A stretch of DNA of 55,283 nt, from contig SVIB01000011.1 of NCBI GenBank assembly GCA_015055505.1, forward strand, positions 1 through 55,283, given 5' to 3'. Positions 7,733 to 16,023 of the stretch are shown piece by piece. The notes under the pieces were generated by a model. The model saw nothing but the letters and a program-made list of their open reading frames with translations, made no database searches and was not told where the DNA came from. The first letter of the stretch is position 1. Each line of letters begins with the position of its first letter. The position numbers were made by a program, and so were the translations under genes. Source of the DNA: Clostridiales bacterium (GTDB lineage Bacteria > Bacillota > Clostridia > Christensenellales > Borkfalkiaceae).

Positions 7733-8722
7733 ATGTACGGAAAAGCAAAAAGAGTTCTTTTAAATTTATCATTTATTTTAGCAATATTTTGTATTTGCCT
7801 TTTTTTCTTGTTAATCGTTCTTATACCACAATTTGAAGACCTATATTTTTCTACAATTGATGAACTTGTTTTAGGACTTCCCGTTTTTTTAGGATGTTTT
7901 CTTTTTTTCTTAGCCTATGACAGCGAGTATTCCTATGAACCGACTTTTTTAAGAATATTTGCATTAGTATTAGGTTGGATTTTGGTTATACCTTTTGGTT
8001 TATTAACATTGCTCTTTGGTCTTAACAATTTAACAGAGGGAACGATATGTATATCTTTTCTTCCTTTTGCAATAATATGTTTTTTAGTATACAGGAAACA
8101 CCGAGACGGTGATATGGGCGTCGGGTGCGTATTTTTACCGCATATACTTTTTATAATTTTAAGTGCGTTGTCTATCGCTTTATCATTTGGCGCTTATCTA
8201 TTCCTACCGCAAATAAAAGAAGCCTTTAAAGATTTTAAAAGTTCCTTAAAAGAAACGTTTTCCATTATTTTAGAACCTTTAATCGTGATAGTATTCTTAT
8301 TAGGTCCTATATTACTATATAAAATTGCCGATTTAAAAAGCAGATCGTACGATAGGAAGTCTTATCATAGTAAGGAAAAAAGCAGTGAGCCATTTTTTAA
8401 AAACTGGAAACTTGCAAGTTCTATTAAATCAAAATTAAAAAACGACACGAATATAACTTGGACTGACGTAGAAGTTGACGATAATAAAGTTAGGGTAACG
8501 GGCACTCACACTTCAACTATAAGAAGCGATAACGACCTTGTAGGTAAACAAGCAGGAGAGTGGGAGAAAAGTTCTTACGCTTCTAATGCCGATAAAATTA
8601 TTAGAGATTTAGGACTTATTTCAGATATAAATATACAAAAAAAATATATCATAAAAGATGAAGAGGGAGATAAAGTAAGGCGAAGAGAACTTGAAGAAGA
8701 ACAAAGAATGAAGAAAAGATAA
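7733..8722 (+). CDS. Polytopic membrane protein with soluble C-terminal domain, unknown
   Basis: No family is recognised. The 329-residue protein has about six hydrophobic helices at 9-31, 44-62, 71-95, 102-118, 130-155 and 176-195. A soluble, charged C-terminal region (about 200-329) follows, with a possible beta-rich stretch (ITWTDVEVDDNKVRVTGTHTS) and a Lys/Arg/Glu-rich tail ending EEEQRMKKR. AAGGAG lies 6 nt before the ATG. It lies 50 nt behind the ttcA-like gene, separated by a CGACTTATAG motif, and ends at a bidirectional terminator facing the next, convergent gene. Codon use resembles its neighbours, though it is more AT-rich than the housekeeping genes. Confidence 0.7.
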   Translation: MYGKAKRVLLNLSFILAIFCICLFFLLIVLIPQFEDLYFSTIDELVLGLPVFLGCFLFFLAYDSEYSYEPTFLRIFALVLGWILVIPFGLLTLLFGLNNLTEGTICISFLPFAIICFLVYRKHRDGDMGVGCVFLPHILFIILSALSIALSFGAYLFLPQIKEAFKDFKSSLKETFSIILEPLIVIVFLLGPILLYKIADLKSRSYDRKSYHSKEKSSEPFFKNWKLASSIKSKLKNDTNITWTDVEVDDNKVRVTGTHTSTIRSDNDLVGKQAGEWEKSSYASNADKIIRDLGLISDINIQKKYIIKDEEGDKVRRRELEEEQRMKKR

Positions 8723-8747
8723 AGGGAAGAAATGGAAAAATTGAGAG

Positions 8748-8775
8748 ATAATTAACTTATAGACTGACTTTTTAT
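8748..8775 (+). repeat. Dispersed CGACTTATAG-type motif (two mismatches in core)
   Basis: ATAATTAACTTATAG followed by ACTGACTTTTTAT, 26 nt after the stop of the membrane protein gene. The flank ACTGACTTTTT is shared with the copy at 7687. Confidence 0.65.
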
Positions 8776-8785
8776 AAAATTTAAA

Positions 8786-8816
8786 GGGCTATTGCATTTC
8801 GCAATAGCCCCGTTTT
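8786..8816. terminator. Bidirectional terminator between convergent genes
   Basis: A 10-bp perfect stem GGGCTATTGC / GCAATAGCCC (8786-8810) with a 5-nt loop, followed by CGTTTTTT on the plus strand. It serves the gene ending at 8722 and the minus gene ending at 8817. Confidence 0.85.
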
Positions 8817-9368
8817 TTATAACTCTAATTGCCCGTTATCTATCTTTTCTGCTAACTCTTTTATAGTTCCTATATACACCCTTTCAACGTCTTTTATCTT
8901 TAAAAAATCTTTCGGCCTCATTAAAGAGGGCACATAGGGGAGTTTTATTCCACCACCGTCACCTATGAGGTTGGCTACGAACTGCGAACAAAATCTCTTG
9001 TACTTGAATTCTTTTCTAATTCTAAACAAACACATCCATGCCCCCAAAAGAGCGTATCTATACTTCTCTTTTTCCTGCTCGTATCTTTCAATTTCCTTTA
9101 AAATTCCCTCGTACTCGCCGTCGGTTATTTTCATTTTAAACACTTGACAGTAACACTTTTCTTGTACTTTAAGAATATTCGTACGTATATTTTCATAAAC
9201 GAATCCTGCGGGAAACGGTCTTAGAGTCTTTCTTCCAAAGGTATACATTTTATCGAATTTTCCGTTAAGACAAAGCGCAGTATGTGTAGTTTTGCTCTTC
9301 GTCAGCACCGCCACCATCTTAGATACCTTGGTTTTTGTCGAAGAAGTGAATATGAATATTTCTTTCAT
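8817..9368 (-). CDS. Permuted papain-like (YiiX/NlpC-P60-related) protein
   Basis: This 183-residue protein has the order of catalytic residues seen in circularly permuted papain-fold enzymes of the YiiX/YaeF type. The histidine comes first (THTALCL, His29), and the cysteine comes near the end on a helix start (KRFCSQFVANLI, Cys127). Such enzymes cleave amide bonds in cell-wall peptides, lipids or proteins. The FGRK (about 44-47), GFVYEN (55-60) and YALLGAW segments match the general fold. There is no signal peptide or membrane helix, so it acts in the cytosol unless its helices associate with membrane. Its ATG overlaps the stop of the SLOG gene by 4 nt (ATGA), so the two are translationally coupled. 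Substrate unknown. Confidence 0.75.
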   Translation of the reverse strand: MKEIFIFTSSTKTKVSKMVAVLTKSKTTHTALCLNGKFDKMYTFGRKTLRPFPAGFVYENIRTNILKVQEKCYCQVFKMKITDGEYEGILKEIERYEQEKEKYRYALLGAWMCLFRIRKEFKYKRFCSQFVANLIGDGGGIKLPYVPSLMRPKDFLKIKDVERVYIGTIKELAEKIDNGQLEL

Positions 9369-9859
9369 TCTTGTTCTCCATAATAAAGCACGGTAATATT
9401 TCTCTTTTTTGCCCCGTTTACCGTGTATAGCGTACCGCCTTTTTCACTGCCTTTAAAATATGCGTAAAGATAGGAGCAATTATCCAGCATATAGTCGTTT
9501 CTCTTTAGCATACAACCGCGAAAATAAGTCCGCTCTTCTTTTGCTACGTAGTCCGCAAGCGATAAAAAACGCAAATATTTCTCTTTTTCTTCCGAACTAT
9601 AATATTTTTCCTGCCCCTCGCAAGGAATTACGGCGCATACCTTTATATCGTTGCCGTCGGCTTTTAAATCTTGCAACGCCTCAAAACATAAAAGGTCAAA
9701 TCCTATAGCCATACCTACGAGAAAAACGGAGTACCCTTTATTATAAATTTCAAGCAAGTCGGCTTTTACCTTTTGATATTTTATATCGTCTAAAAGTATT
9801 CTGTGTCCTGTGATAGCGCAGGTCTTATTTTTAAGCAAAGGAGGAAGATTACTAACCAT
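9365..9859 (-). CDS. SLOG-family (YpsA/DUF1273-like) protein
   Basis: This 164-residue protein looks like the Rossmann-like SLOG superfamily (DprA/LOG/YpsA). It has the N-terminal strand-turn CAITGHR (14-20), a second glycine-rich turn GMAIGFDLLCFEAL near residue 49-62, and the strand AVIPCEGQ after it. YpsA/DUF1273 proteins are thought to bind a nucleotide or nucleotide-derived ligand, with roles reported in cell division and stress; other SLOG proteins sense defence signals. It is the first gene of a two-gene unit with the permuted-papain protein (ATGA overlap). A copy of the CGACTTATAG motif lies directly upstream, and in this orientation it presents GTGGGG as the only SD-like string. The pair's joint function is not known. 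Confidence 0.72.
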   Translation of the reverse strand: MVSNLPPLLKNKTCAITGHRILLDDIKYQKVKADLLEIYNKGYSVFLVGMAIGFDLLCFEALQDLKADGNDIKVCAVIPCEGQEKYYSSEEKEKYLRFLSLADYVAKEERTYFRGCMLKRNDYMLDNCSYLYAYFKGSEKGGTLYTVNGAKKRNITVLYYGEQE

Positions 9860-9860
9860 T

Positions 9861-9885
9861 TATCGACTTATAGCCCCACTTTTAT
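9861..9885 (+). repeat. Dispersed CGACTTATAG motif (exact core)
   Basis: TATCGACTTATAG followed by CCCCACTTTTATT. Core at 9864-9873. It begins 2 nt upstream of the SLOG start codon and in the minus direction reads GTGGGGCTATAAG before the ATG. Confidence 0.8.
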
Positions 9886-9933
9886 TAATTCTATTAAACT
9901 TAACTGTAATTATTAGGCTGTGCAAAAGCCAAA

Positions 9934-11199
9934 TTATTTTGAAAGTTCTTTTATCGCTTTTTTGTACATTACGCACTGAAGTTTTAAATTCTCTTCGGTT
10001 ACGTGTTCGTTGGGTTGGTGAATAGTAGATTCTTCGTTTGGCATTTCAGGGCCGAATGCAGTTCCGCACTTTAACGCCCTTGCGTAAGTTCCACCGCCGA
10101 TTGCAAGAGGCTTGCAGTCAGTTCCCATAGTTTCATTATATATATTAAGCAAGGTCTTTACCAAAAAACTCTCCTTATCGTTGTAAAGGGGAAGTTGATG
10201 GGATAAAACTTTATACGGCGCAATTTGTGATAACTTATTTTTAAGTTCTTCTCCGCTATAAGTCGACGGATAACGGATATCCACTACGACTTTAATTTTA
10301 TCCCCCTCAATAGAGATTATATCGGGGCTTAAAGTTAAGTATCCCGTATCGTCGTTTATGTCGGTTAATCCCAATTTATCCTCGAAAAGATATTCTCTTA
10401 TTTTTGAAGAGAGCATATCAATAGACTCTAAATAATTGACCATAGAATGTATTGCGTTTATTCCCTTTTCGGGGGTAGAGCCGTGAGCCGTTTTACCAAA
10501 AGTGACTAAGGTTTCGCCCTCGTTTTTTACTCCGTAATTTTGGGCTAAACTCTCAACTAACGGTGCTATAGCCTCACATTTATCGCAAACGACGTTTGCT
10601 CTTTCACCGCCTTTAATCATTGTTAAACCAAACTCGTTTTCAAAATAAAAGGCAACGTGCATTATACCTTTTTCGGCGTACAAAACGGGAAAATCGGCGT
10701 CGGGAGAAAAGCCGAAGTCGGGCATTTTGGCAACTTTTTTATAGTGGTCTATACACTTCCAACCCGATTCCTCGTTACAGCCGAAAATGAGTTTTATTTT
10801 TTTATTTGGAACGAACCCCTCGTCTTTTAAGGCTTTCATACAGTAAAGGCAAACGACTGCAGGACCTTTATCGTCCATAGTACCTCTTCCGTAAATTTTA
10901 CCGTCTACCTCTTCGCCCGAAAACGGGGGATAAATCCAATCGTTCTCTTTTCCAACGGGAACGACGTCAAGGTGGGTAAGTATAGCCATTTCTTCGCCCT
11001 CGCCCCAAATTGCCTCACCGATATAGTTATCGTAGTTTTTAGTTTCAAAGCCAAGACTTCCGGCAAGATTTAAAGTAAATTGCAAAGCGTCGTACACGCC
11101 TTGTCCAAAAGGCATATTTTCCTTAGGCGTATCCTCAACGGACGGAATTTGAATAAGTTTTTTTAAACTGTCCTTTATAAGGGGAAGATATTTTTCCAT
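9934..11199 (-). CDS. pepV: M20-family dipeptidase, PepV/Sapep type
   Basis: This protein of about 421 residues is a zinc or manganese di-metal dipeptidase that releases amino acids from dipeptides in the cytosol. Visible metal and catalytic motifs are LTHLDVVPVG (metal His and catalytic Asp), GRGTMDDKGP (bridging Asp), GCNEESGWKC (catalytic Glu and metal Glu), DADFP and the C-terminal GGGTYARAL with a late His region (NEHVTEENL). A PepV-type lid domain lies between. I use the ATG at 11199, since GGAG lies 6 nt upstream; the in-frame TTG 18 nt further places the SD inside the gene. It stands alone, divergent from gltX. Confidence 0.92.
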   Translation of the reverse strand: MEKYLPLIKDSLKKLIQIPSVEDTPKENMPFGQGVYDALQFTLNLAGSLGFETKNYDNYIGEAIWGEGEEMAILTHLDVVPVGKENDWIYPPFSGEEVDGKIYGRGTMDDKGPAVVCLYCMKALKDEGFVPNKKIKLIFGCNEESGWKCIDHYKKVAKMPDFGFSPDADFPVLYAEKGIMHVAFYFENEFGLTMIKGGERANVVCDKCEAIAPLVESLAQNYGVKNEGETLVTFGKTAHGSTPEKGINAIHSMVNYLESIDMLSSKIREYLFEDKLGLTDINDDTGYLTLSPDIISIEGDKIKVVVDIRYPSTYSGEELKNKLSQIAPYKVLSHQLPLYNDKESFLVKTLLNIYNETMGTDCKPLAIGGGTYARALKCGTAFGPEMPNEESTIHQPNEHVTEENLKLQCVMYKKAIKELSK

Positions 11200-11358
11200 A
11201 ATTTTCTCCGTAAGCAATAAAATTTACGAAATTTTTATTATTTTAAAAAAGTTCGTAATTTTATTATACACTTTTTTTATTTTGTGGTAAAATAAAATAG
11301 ATAAGATTTTTAAAAACTTCCGACAATTTTCATAAAAGGAAGACAAAACGGAGAAATT

Positions 11359-12792
11359 ATGGCAAAAGTTAGAACAAGATTTGCGCCCAGTCCAACGGGC
11401 TTTATGCATCTCGGCGGTTTAAGAACCGCTCTTTACGCTTTTTTATACGCTAAGGCAAACGGCGGAGATTTCGTACTACGTATCGAAGATACCGACCAAC
11501 AGCGTTTCGTCGAAGGGGCTGTTGACCTCATTTACAGTTCACTTCTTGAATCGGGACTTAAATATGACGAAGGTCCGGATATAGGCGGTAACTACGGTCC
11601 TTACGTTCAAAGCGAAAGAAAAGAAATTTACGCTGAGTACGCAAAAAAATTAATTGACCTCGGCGGTGCTTATTACTGTTTTTGTTCTAAAGAAAGACTT
11701 GAAAGTTTAACTGACGAAAACGGTAACAGAAAATACGACAAACACTGCCTTAAACTTTCAAAAGAAGAGGTAGAGACTAAAATTAAGGCGGGCGAACCTT
11801 ACGTTATCCGTCAAAATATTCCTACCGAGGGTATGAGTTCTTACGACGACCTCATTTACGGTACGATAGAGGTTGACTATAAAGAACTTGAAGACAATAT
11901 CTTAATTAAATCGGACGGAATGCCCACTTATAACTTTGCAAACGTTATCGACGACCACCTTATGGGTATTACTCACGTTATACGTGGAACGGAATATCTT
12001 TCTTCAACTCCTAAATATAATTTAATGTACGACGCTTTCGGTTGGGAAAGACCTGTGTATATTCACCTTCCAACTATTATGAAAGACGCTACGAGAAAAC
12101 TCTCTAAAAGATACGGCGACGCAAACTTTGACGATTTCGTAAACAAAGGATATTTAAAAGAGGCTATTATAAATTACGTAGCACTTCTTGGCTGGGCTCC
12201 TAAGGATAACCGCGAAAAAATGACCTTACAGGAAATGATAGACTGTTTCTCGTTAGACGGTATTTCAAAATCTCCGTCAATTTTTGACGAGGTTAAACTC
12301 CGTTGGCTCAACGGCGAATATATAAAAGCCCTTACCTTTGAAGAATTTTATTCTTTAGCACGTCCTTTCCTTGAAAAATCTAAGGTAAACGGAATTTTCG
12401 ACCTTGAAAAAATAGCAAAACTTCTTCATAACAGAGTTGACGTTTTAGGCGAAATTCCCGAAAAAATCGATTGGCTTGCAAACCTTGAAACTTACGACCT
12501 CGCTCTCTTTGACAATAAGAAAAATAAGACGAACGCCGAAGTCGCAAAAACTTTACTTCCTAAAATAAAAGAGGTTTTATCCTCGGTAGAGAGTTTCGAT
12601 AACGATACTTTATTTGCTACGCTTTCCGAAAAAGCAGGCGAGTGGGAAGTTAAATCGGGCGCTATTTTCTGGGTACTTAGAATTGCAATAACGGGTCAAG
12701 GCGTAACCCCCGGCGGAGCAACTGAAATTGCGTCTTTAATCGGCAAAGACGAAACCTTAAAGAGAATTGATTTTTCTTTATCAATACTTTAA
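11359..12792 (+). CDS. gltX: Glutamyl-tRNA synthetase
   Basis: This 477-residue class Ic synthetase charges tRNA-Glu, and in lineages lacking GlnRS also tRNA-Gln. The HIGH-equivalent is SPTGFMHLGG (11-20), with His17. The KMSKS-equivalent is KLSKR (247-251), in MKDATRKLSKRYG. The zinc-ligand-like cysteines CFC (107-109) and Cys130 fall in the usual connective region. The glutamate-binding RIEDTD (41-46) is intact. GGAG stands 6 nt before the ATG. Length is normal for the family. No T-box leader is seen upstream; only a small CTTCC/GGAAG hairpin at 11317-11342 precedes it. Ends at a clear intrinsic terminator. Confidence 0.97.
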   Translation: MAKVRTRFAPSPTGFMHLGGLRTALYAFLYAKANGGDFVLRIEDTDQQRFVEGAVDLIYSSLLESGLKYDEGPDIGGNYGPYVQSERKEIYAEYAKKLIDLGGAYYCFCSKERLESLTDENGNRKYDKHCLKLSKEEVETKIKAGEPYVIRQNIPTEGMSSYDDLIYGTIEVDYKELEDNILIKSDGMPTYNFANVIDDHLMGITHVIRGTEYLSSTPKYNLMYDAFGWERPVYIHLPTIMKDATRKLSKRYGDANFDDFVNKGYLKEAIINYVALLGWAPKDNREKMTLQEMIDCFSLDGISKSPSIFDEVKLRWLNGEYIKALTFEEFYSLARPFLEKSKVNGIFDLEKIAKLLHNRVDVLGEIPEKIDWLANLETYDLALFDNKKNKTNAEVAKTLLPKIKEVLSSVESFDNDTLFATLSEKAGEWEVKSGAIFWVLRIAITGQGVTPGGATEIASLIGKDETLKRIDFSLSIL

Positions 12793-12809
12793 AAAAACTA
12801 TAAAAGTTA

Positions 12810-12844
12810 AGCGTGTTACTAAATATAAAGTAACACGCTTTTTT
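12810..12844 (+). terminator. gltX terminator
   Basis: An 11-bp stem AGCGTGTTACT / AGTAACACGCT with an 8-nt loop is followed by TTTTT, 18 nt after the gltX stop. Confidence 0.9.
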
Positions 12845-12870
12845 GCTACAAAAAATGTTAAATTTCACCG

Positions 12871-12896
12871 ATAATCGACTTATAGAGGGCTTTTTC
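12871..12896 (+). repeat. Dispersed CGACTTATAG motif (exact core)
   Basis: ATAATCGACTTATAG then AGGGCTTTTT. Core at 12876-12885. The rsmG stop codon (minus strand, 12880-12882) lies inside the core. Confidence 0.8.
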
Positions 12897-13569
12897 TCTC
12901 TTTTCCGTTTCCACGTGGATACAAAGACGGAGTATTATTTATCTTCTCTATTTTTATAACCGTTCTCTTTCCCTCTTCAAAAGGCAAAGTATAATTTTTA
13001 ATCTCTCCGTACCTTCCTCCCAAAACTTTTACTGCGTTTTCAGCCTCTTTTATCTCTTCTTCGGCGTTTCCCTTTAAGGCTATAAAACTACCTCCTTTTT
13101 TTACGAAAGGCATACAGTATTCACATAATGTATTAAGTCTTGCTACCGCCCTTGCTGTAGAATGGTCAAACTTTTCTCTGTATTTTTTATCTTTACCAAA
13201 ATCCTCGGCTCTTCCGTTTAAAACTTCCACTTCGGTTTTTCCAATTTCTTTTAAAGCCTCTTTTAAAAAGGTACACTTTTTCCCCGTAGCCTCTAAAAGA
13301 GTAAACTTTAAATCAGGTCTTACTATCATTAACGGAATAGAAGGAAATCCACCGCCCGAACCGACCTCTAATATGGATGAGTTATCCACATAAAAATCTT
13401 TTGCCAAGGCGCTGTCTAAAAAGTGCTTTATATAGACTTCTTTTTTATCCGTAATGGTCGTAATATTAAACTTATCGTTATAAAAAAGCAGTATTTCCCT
13501 ATAAATTTCAAACTTGTCTAATTGGTCTTGCGATAAAATTATTCCGCTTTCTTCAAATATTTTTCTCAT
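12880..13569 (-). CDS. rsmG: 16S rRNA (guanine-N7) methyltransferase RsmG
   Basis: This 229-residue Rossmann-fold methyltransferase modifies G527 of 16S rRNA using SAM. It has the N-terminal helical region ending YIKHFLDSAL, the SAM-binding glycine loop VGSGGGFPSIP near residue 70, the LLEATGKKCTFL strand, GRAEDF and the family motif STARAVARLNTLCEY. Length fits (usually 210-240). A short basic C-terminal tail ends within the CGACTTATAG motif. There is no strong SD before the ATG. It is divergent from dnaN across the origin region, a classic position for rsmG/gidB near oriC. Confidence 0.95.
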   Translation of the reverse strand: MRKIFEESGIILSQDQLDKFEIYREILLFYNDKFNITTITDKKEVYIKHFLDSALAKDFYVDNSSILEVGSGGGFPSIPLMIVRPDLKFTLLEATGKKCTFLKEALKEIGKTEVEVLNGRAEDFGKDKKYREKFDHSTARAVARLNTLCEYCMPFVKKGGSFIALKGNAEEEIKEAENAVKVLGGRYGEIKNYTLPFEEGKRTVIKIEKINNTPSLYPRGNGKERKSPL

Positions 13570-14020
13570 AATTATATATTAACATAAACTAAAAAAATTT
13601 TCAATAAAAAGTTATCCATTAAAAAATAAAGTTTTCCACCCTCTAAGTGTATAAGTTATCCATATATGTTGATAACTTTTTTTATTTGTCATTTCACTTA
13701 AAAACGATTGCTTTTTTTAATAATATTATATATAATAATATATAATAGAGTTTATTCTTTAGAAATTTTTAAATTTCAAATTTTTTTTGGAAGAAAGACT
13801 TAAAAAGGTAAAAAAAGGGAGTTATCCATAAAATAAATAGTTATCAACTGTTTATCAACCCTTTATCCATATAAAAAACCGTCTTTTCCATAACTGAAAA
13901 TCGCTTATTTTATAAGGAATTTTACCTAAAAAATGATGGTTGTCCACATTTCCACGGACACTATTACTATTATTATAATAAATCTATTAAAAATATATTT
14001 AATCAATCGAGGAAAAGCGC
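13570..14020. other. Chromosomal replication origin region (oriC)
   Basis: This non-coding stretch between rsmG and dnaN holds many DnaA-box-like 9-mers. On the plus strand: TTATCCATT (13612), TTTTCCACC (13632), TTATCCATA (13656, 13822, 13863), TTATCAACT (13841), TTATCAACC (13852), TTTTCCATA (13884), TTGTCCACA (13940). On the minus strand: TTATCAACA (13667-13675). Between two clusters, 13717-13746 is almost pure A/T and could be the unwinding element. The boxes fall in two groups (13612-13675 and 13822-13948), as in bipartite bacterial origins. dnaA itself is not adjacent. The call as oriC rests on box density, AT-rich core and the rsmG/dnaN context. Confidence 0.85.
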
Positions 14021-15124
14021 ATGAAAATTATCGTAAACGGAACTGACCTTTCTCAAGCAGTAATGAAAGTATCAAAAGCAATAAGCGTTAAGACTACTAA
14101 CCCAATTTTAGAGGGTATTAAACTTTCGGTAAAAGGGGATAATTTAACTTTATCCGCTACCGATATGGAAATTGCAATAGAAAAAACTATTCGTTCAGAT
14201 ACGTTTATGGAAGGAAGTACGGTCGTTCCGGGTAAACTCTTTGCTGAATTCGTTAAAAAACTTGAAAACGAGGATCAAGTTGAACTCGTTATAGAGCCTG
14301 ACGGAAAACTTAAAATAGTTTACGGCTCTTCGCAGGTATTTTTATCCGTTCTTCCTGCTGAACAGTTCCCAAATATTGATAAGACGAGCAAGGAAAACGC
14401 CTTTTCTCTTTTACAAAAAGATTTTAAAGACGTTATAAATAAGACTGTATTCTCATGTTCGACCGACGAAAGTAGGCCTATACTTAAAGGCTGTCTTTTT
14501 GAGGTAAACGAAAACGAACTTACGGTAGTTGCAATAGACGGATTCCGTCTTGCTTACGCTAAAAAGAAGGTTAAAAACGCGTCTTCTCCGTTTAGCGTTG
14601 TAGTTCCTGCAAGAGCGGTTGCTGAAATTTGCAGAATTTTAGATAACGACGAAGAAGAAATTACCTTTATAAGCGAAAGAAATAAGTTTATGATAGAGGT
14701 TGACGAAACGGTGTTCGTTACGAGGCTTTTAGAGGGTAATTTCGTAAACTATAAACAGATTATCCCCGACGACTTTTTAACGACCGTAAGGGTTGGAAGA
14801 GCGTCTTTATTAAACAGTTTAGAAAGAGCGACAGTCGTTGCTAAAGAGGCAAAAAATCTCGTTAAACTCGATATTAAAGAAAAATATATAAACGTATCGG
14901 CAAACAGTGAAAGCGGTAACGTAAACGAAAACGTTATTATTAATATGGAAGGTAAAGACTTATCTATTGCTTTCAACTCTAAATATCTTTGCGACGCATT
15001 AAAGGCTGCCGGCGACGAATTTGTCAATATTTATCTTAAAAATAACATTTCGCCTTGCGTTATTAAGCCTTATTCGGGAGAAGATTATCTCTATTTAATA
15101 CTTCCCATTAGAATTAATGCTTAA
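14021..15124 (+). CDS. dnaN: DNA polymerase III beta subunit (sliding clamp)
   Basis: This 367-residue protein forms the ring-shaped dimer that tethers DNA polymerase III to DNA. Three repeated clamp domains are recognisable: N-terminal MKIIVNGTDLSQAVMKVSKAIS and TNPILEGI; middle DFKDVINKTVFSCSTDESRPILKGCLFEV and DGFRLAYAKK (the SESRP-like and DGHRLA signatures); and the C-terminal end CVIKPYSGEDYLYLILPIRI, typical of beta clamps. Length is normal. GAGGAAAA lies about 7 nt before the ATG. It directly follows the origin. The 3' neighbour is rpmH with its own promoter; the usual partners dnaA upstream and recF downstream are both missing here. Confidence 0.97.
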   Translation: MKIIVNGTDLSQAVMKVSKAISVKTTNPILEGIKLSVKGDNLTLSATDMEIAIEKTIRSDTFMEGSTVVPGKLFAEFVKKLENEDQVELVIEPDGKLKIVYGSSQVFLSVLPAEQFPNIDKTSKENAFSLLQKDFKDVINKTVFSCSTDESRPILKGCLFEVNENELTVVAIDGFRLAYAKKKVKNASSPFSVVVPARAVAEICRILDNDEEEITFISERNKFMIEVDETVFVTRLLEGNFVNYKQIIPDDFLTTVRVGRASLLNSLERATVVAKEAKNLVKLDIKEKYINVSANSESGNVNENVIINMEGKDLSIAFNSKYLCDALKAAGDEFVNIYLKNNISPCVIKPYSGEDYLYLILPIRINA

Positions 15125-15151
15125 TTTTAAATAAATTTAAGGGATAAAAGG

Positions 15152-15180
15152 TTGACAAACTGTAATATTTAAAGTATAAT
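15152..15180 (+). promoter_or_regulatory. Consensus promoter of the rpmH-rnpA-yidD-yidC-khpB operon
   Basis: TTGACA (15152-15157) and TATAAT (15175-15180) separated by exactly 17 bp, 80 nt upstream of the rpmH ATG. Both hexamers are perfect consensus, as expected for a highly expressed ribosomal protein gene. The leader has a weak hairpin near 15190-15215. Confidence 0.9.
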
Positions 15181-15260
15181 TTTTAGGCTTGTTTACTTAA
15201 TCGTTAAATAAGTATACTAATAAAAATAAAAAAAATAATATAAAAAAAGGAAGTACTATT

Positions 15261-15395
15261 ATGAAAAGAACTTATCAGCCCAAAAAGAAAACCAGAAATA
15301 AGGTTCACGGTTTTAGAAAGAGAATGGCAACCAAAAACGGAAGAAACGTATTAAAGAGAAGAAGAAATAAAGGTCGTAAAAGACTTACTTACTAA
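15261..15395 (+). CDS. rpmH: Ribosomal protein L34
   Basis: This 44-residue protein starts [20 protein letters not shown] and ends GRKRLTY. It has the family's invariant start (MKRTYQP), the central HGFRKRM segment and the basic tail. It is a very basic large-subunit protein that stabilises 23S rRNA. An AAGGAAG SD lies 8 nt before the ATG. It heads the operon rpmH-rnpA-yidD-yidC-khpB, driven by the promoter at 15152. The gene is intact. Confidence 0.97.
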   Translation: MKRTYQPKKKTRNKVHGFRKRMATKNGRNVLKRRRNKGRKRLTY

Positions 15396-15397
15396 GA

Positions 15398-15715
15398 TTG
15401 ATAGATAGACTTAAAAGGCAAAGTGACTTTGATAAAATCTTTCAAAAAGGAAAGAAATGTTACGCAAAGTCGCTTATGATGCTTTATATTCCGGCAGAAA
15501 GTTTAAAAATAGGCTATTCTATAAGCAAAAAGCATGGAAAAGCCGTTCAGCGTAATAAGATAAAAAGACTTCTTCGGTCGGCTGTAAGAGAGGTTTTTCG
15601 CGATTCTAAAGAAAAATGTAATATCGTTTTTCTGCCAAAAGTTAAGGAAGAATATTCGTTTCACGAGTATCTTTCCGATATAACTTATTTAAAAAAGAAG
15701 GAAAATCTTAAATGA
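15398..15715 (+). CDS. rnpA: Ribonuclease P protein component
   Basis: This 105-residue basic protein is the protein subunit of RNase P, which trims the 5' leader of tRNA precursors. The family motif RNKIKRLLR (about residues 52-60), preceded by SKKHGKAVQ, is clear, as is the N-terminal LKRQSDFDKIFQKGKK segment. It appears to start at TTG only 2 nt after the rpmH stop codon; no good SD is seen, so translation is probably coupled to rpmH. Its stop overlaps the yidD start by 4 nt. Confidence 0.93.
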   Translation: MIDRLKRQSDFDKIFQKGKKCYAKSLMMLYIPAESLKIGYSISKKHGKAVQRNKIKRLLRSAVREVFRDSKEKCNIVFLPKVKEEYSFHEYLSDITYLKKKENLK

Positions 15716-15960
15716 GTATTATAAACAAGTTTTTTATTAAAATACTCAAATTTTATAAAAAATATATATCCGGCGGTTTAAGGTCCGGATGTATTTTTAC
15801 GCCTACTTGCAGTATTTACGCAATGGAAGCCTTTGAAAAACATAATTTTTTAGTTAGTTTCGCCTTAATAATATGGCGAATTTTACGCTGTAATTCTTTA
15901 AATAAGGGTGGGTTTGATCCCGTTCCCGATAACCCCAAAAAAAAGATTTGGTTAATTTAA
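15712..15960 (+). CDS. yidD: Membrane protein insertion efficiency factor YidD
   Basis: This 82-residue protein has the YidD signature: LKFYKKYISGGLRSGCIFTPTCSIYAMEAFEKHN with conserved cysteines in the C-x-(F/Y)-x-P-(S/T)-C spacing (CIFTPTC), followed by RILRCNSLNKGGFDPVP. It is a small amphipathic membrane-associated helper of YidC-dependent insertion. It overlaps rnpA by ATGA and precedes yidC by 63 nt, the canonical order. Confidence 0.95.
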   Translation: MSIINKFFIKILKFYKKYISGGLRSGCIFTPTCSIYAMEAFEKHNFLVSFALIIWRILRCNSLNKGGFDPVPDNPKKKIWLI

Positions 15961-16023
15961 TCTTTGTATTTTAAGATTTTGGTGAATAAACACTAAAAGC
16001 GACTAATCGCTTTAAGGAGTATA

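Noticed and set aside
11220..11358. T-box or other riboswitch before gltX
   Set aside because: Leader of under 100 nt with only a 5-bp hairpin; no T-box core motif.
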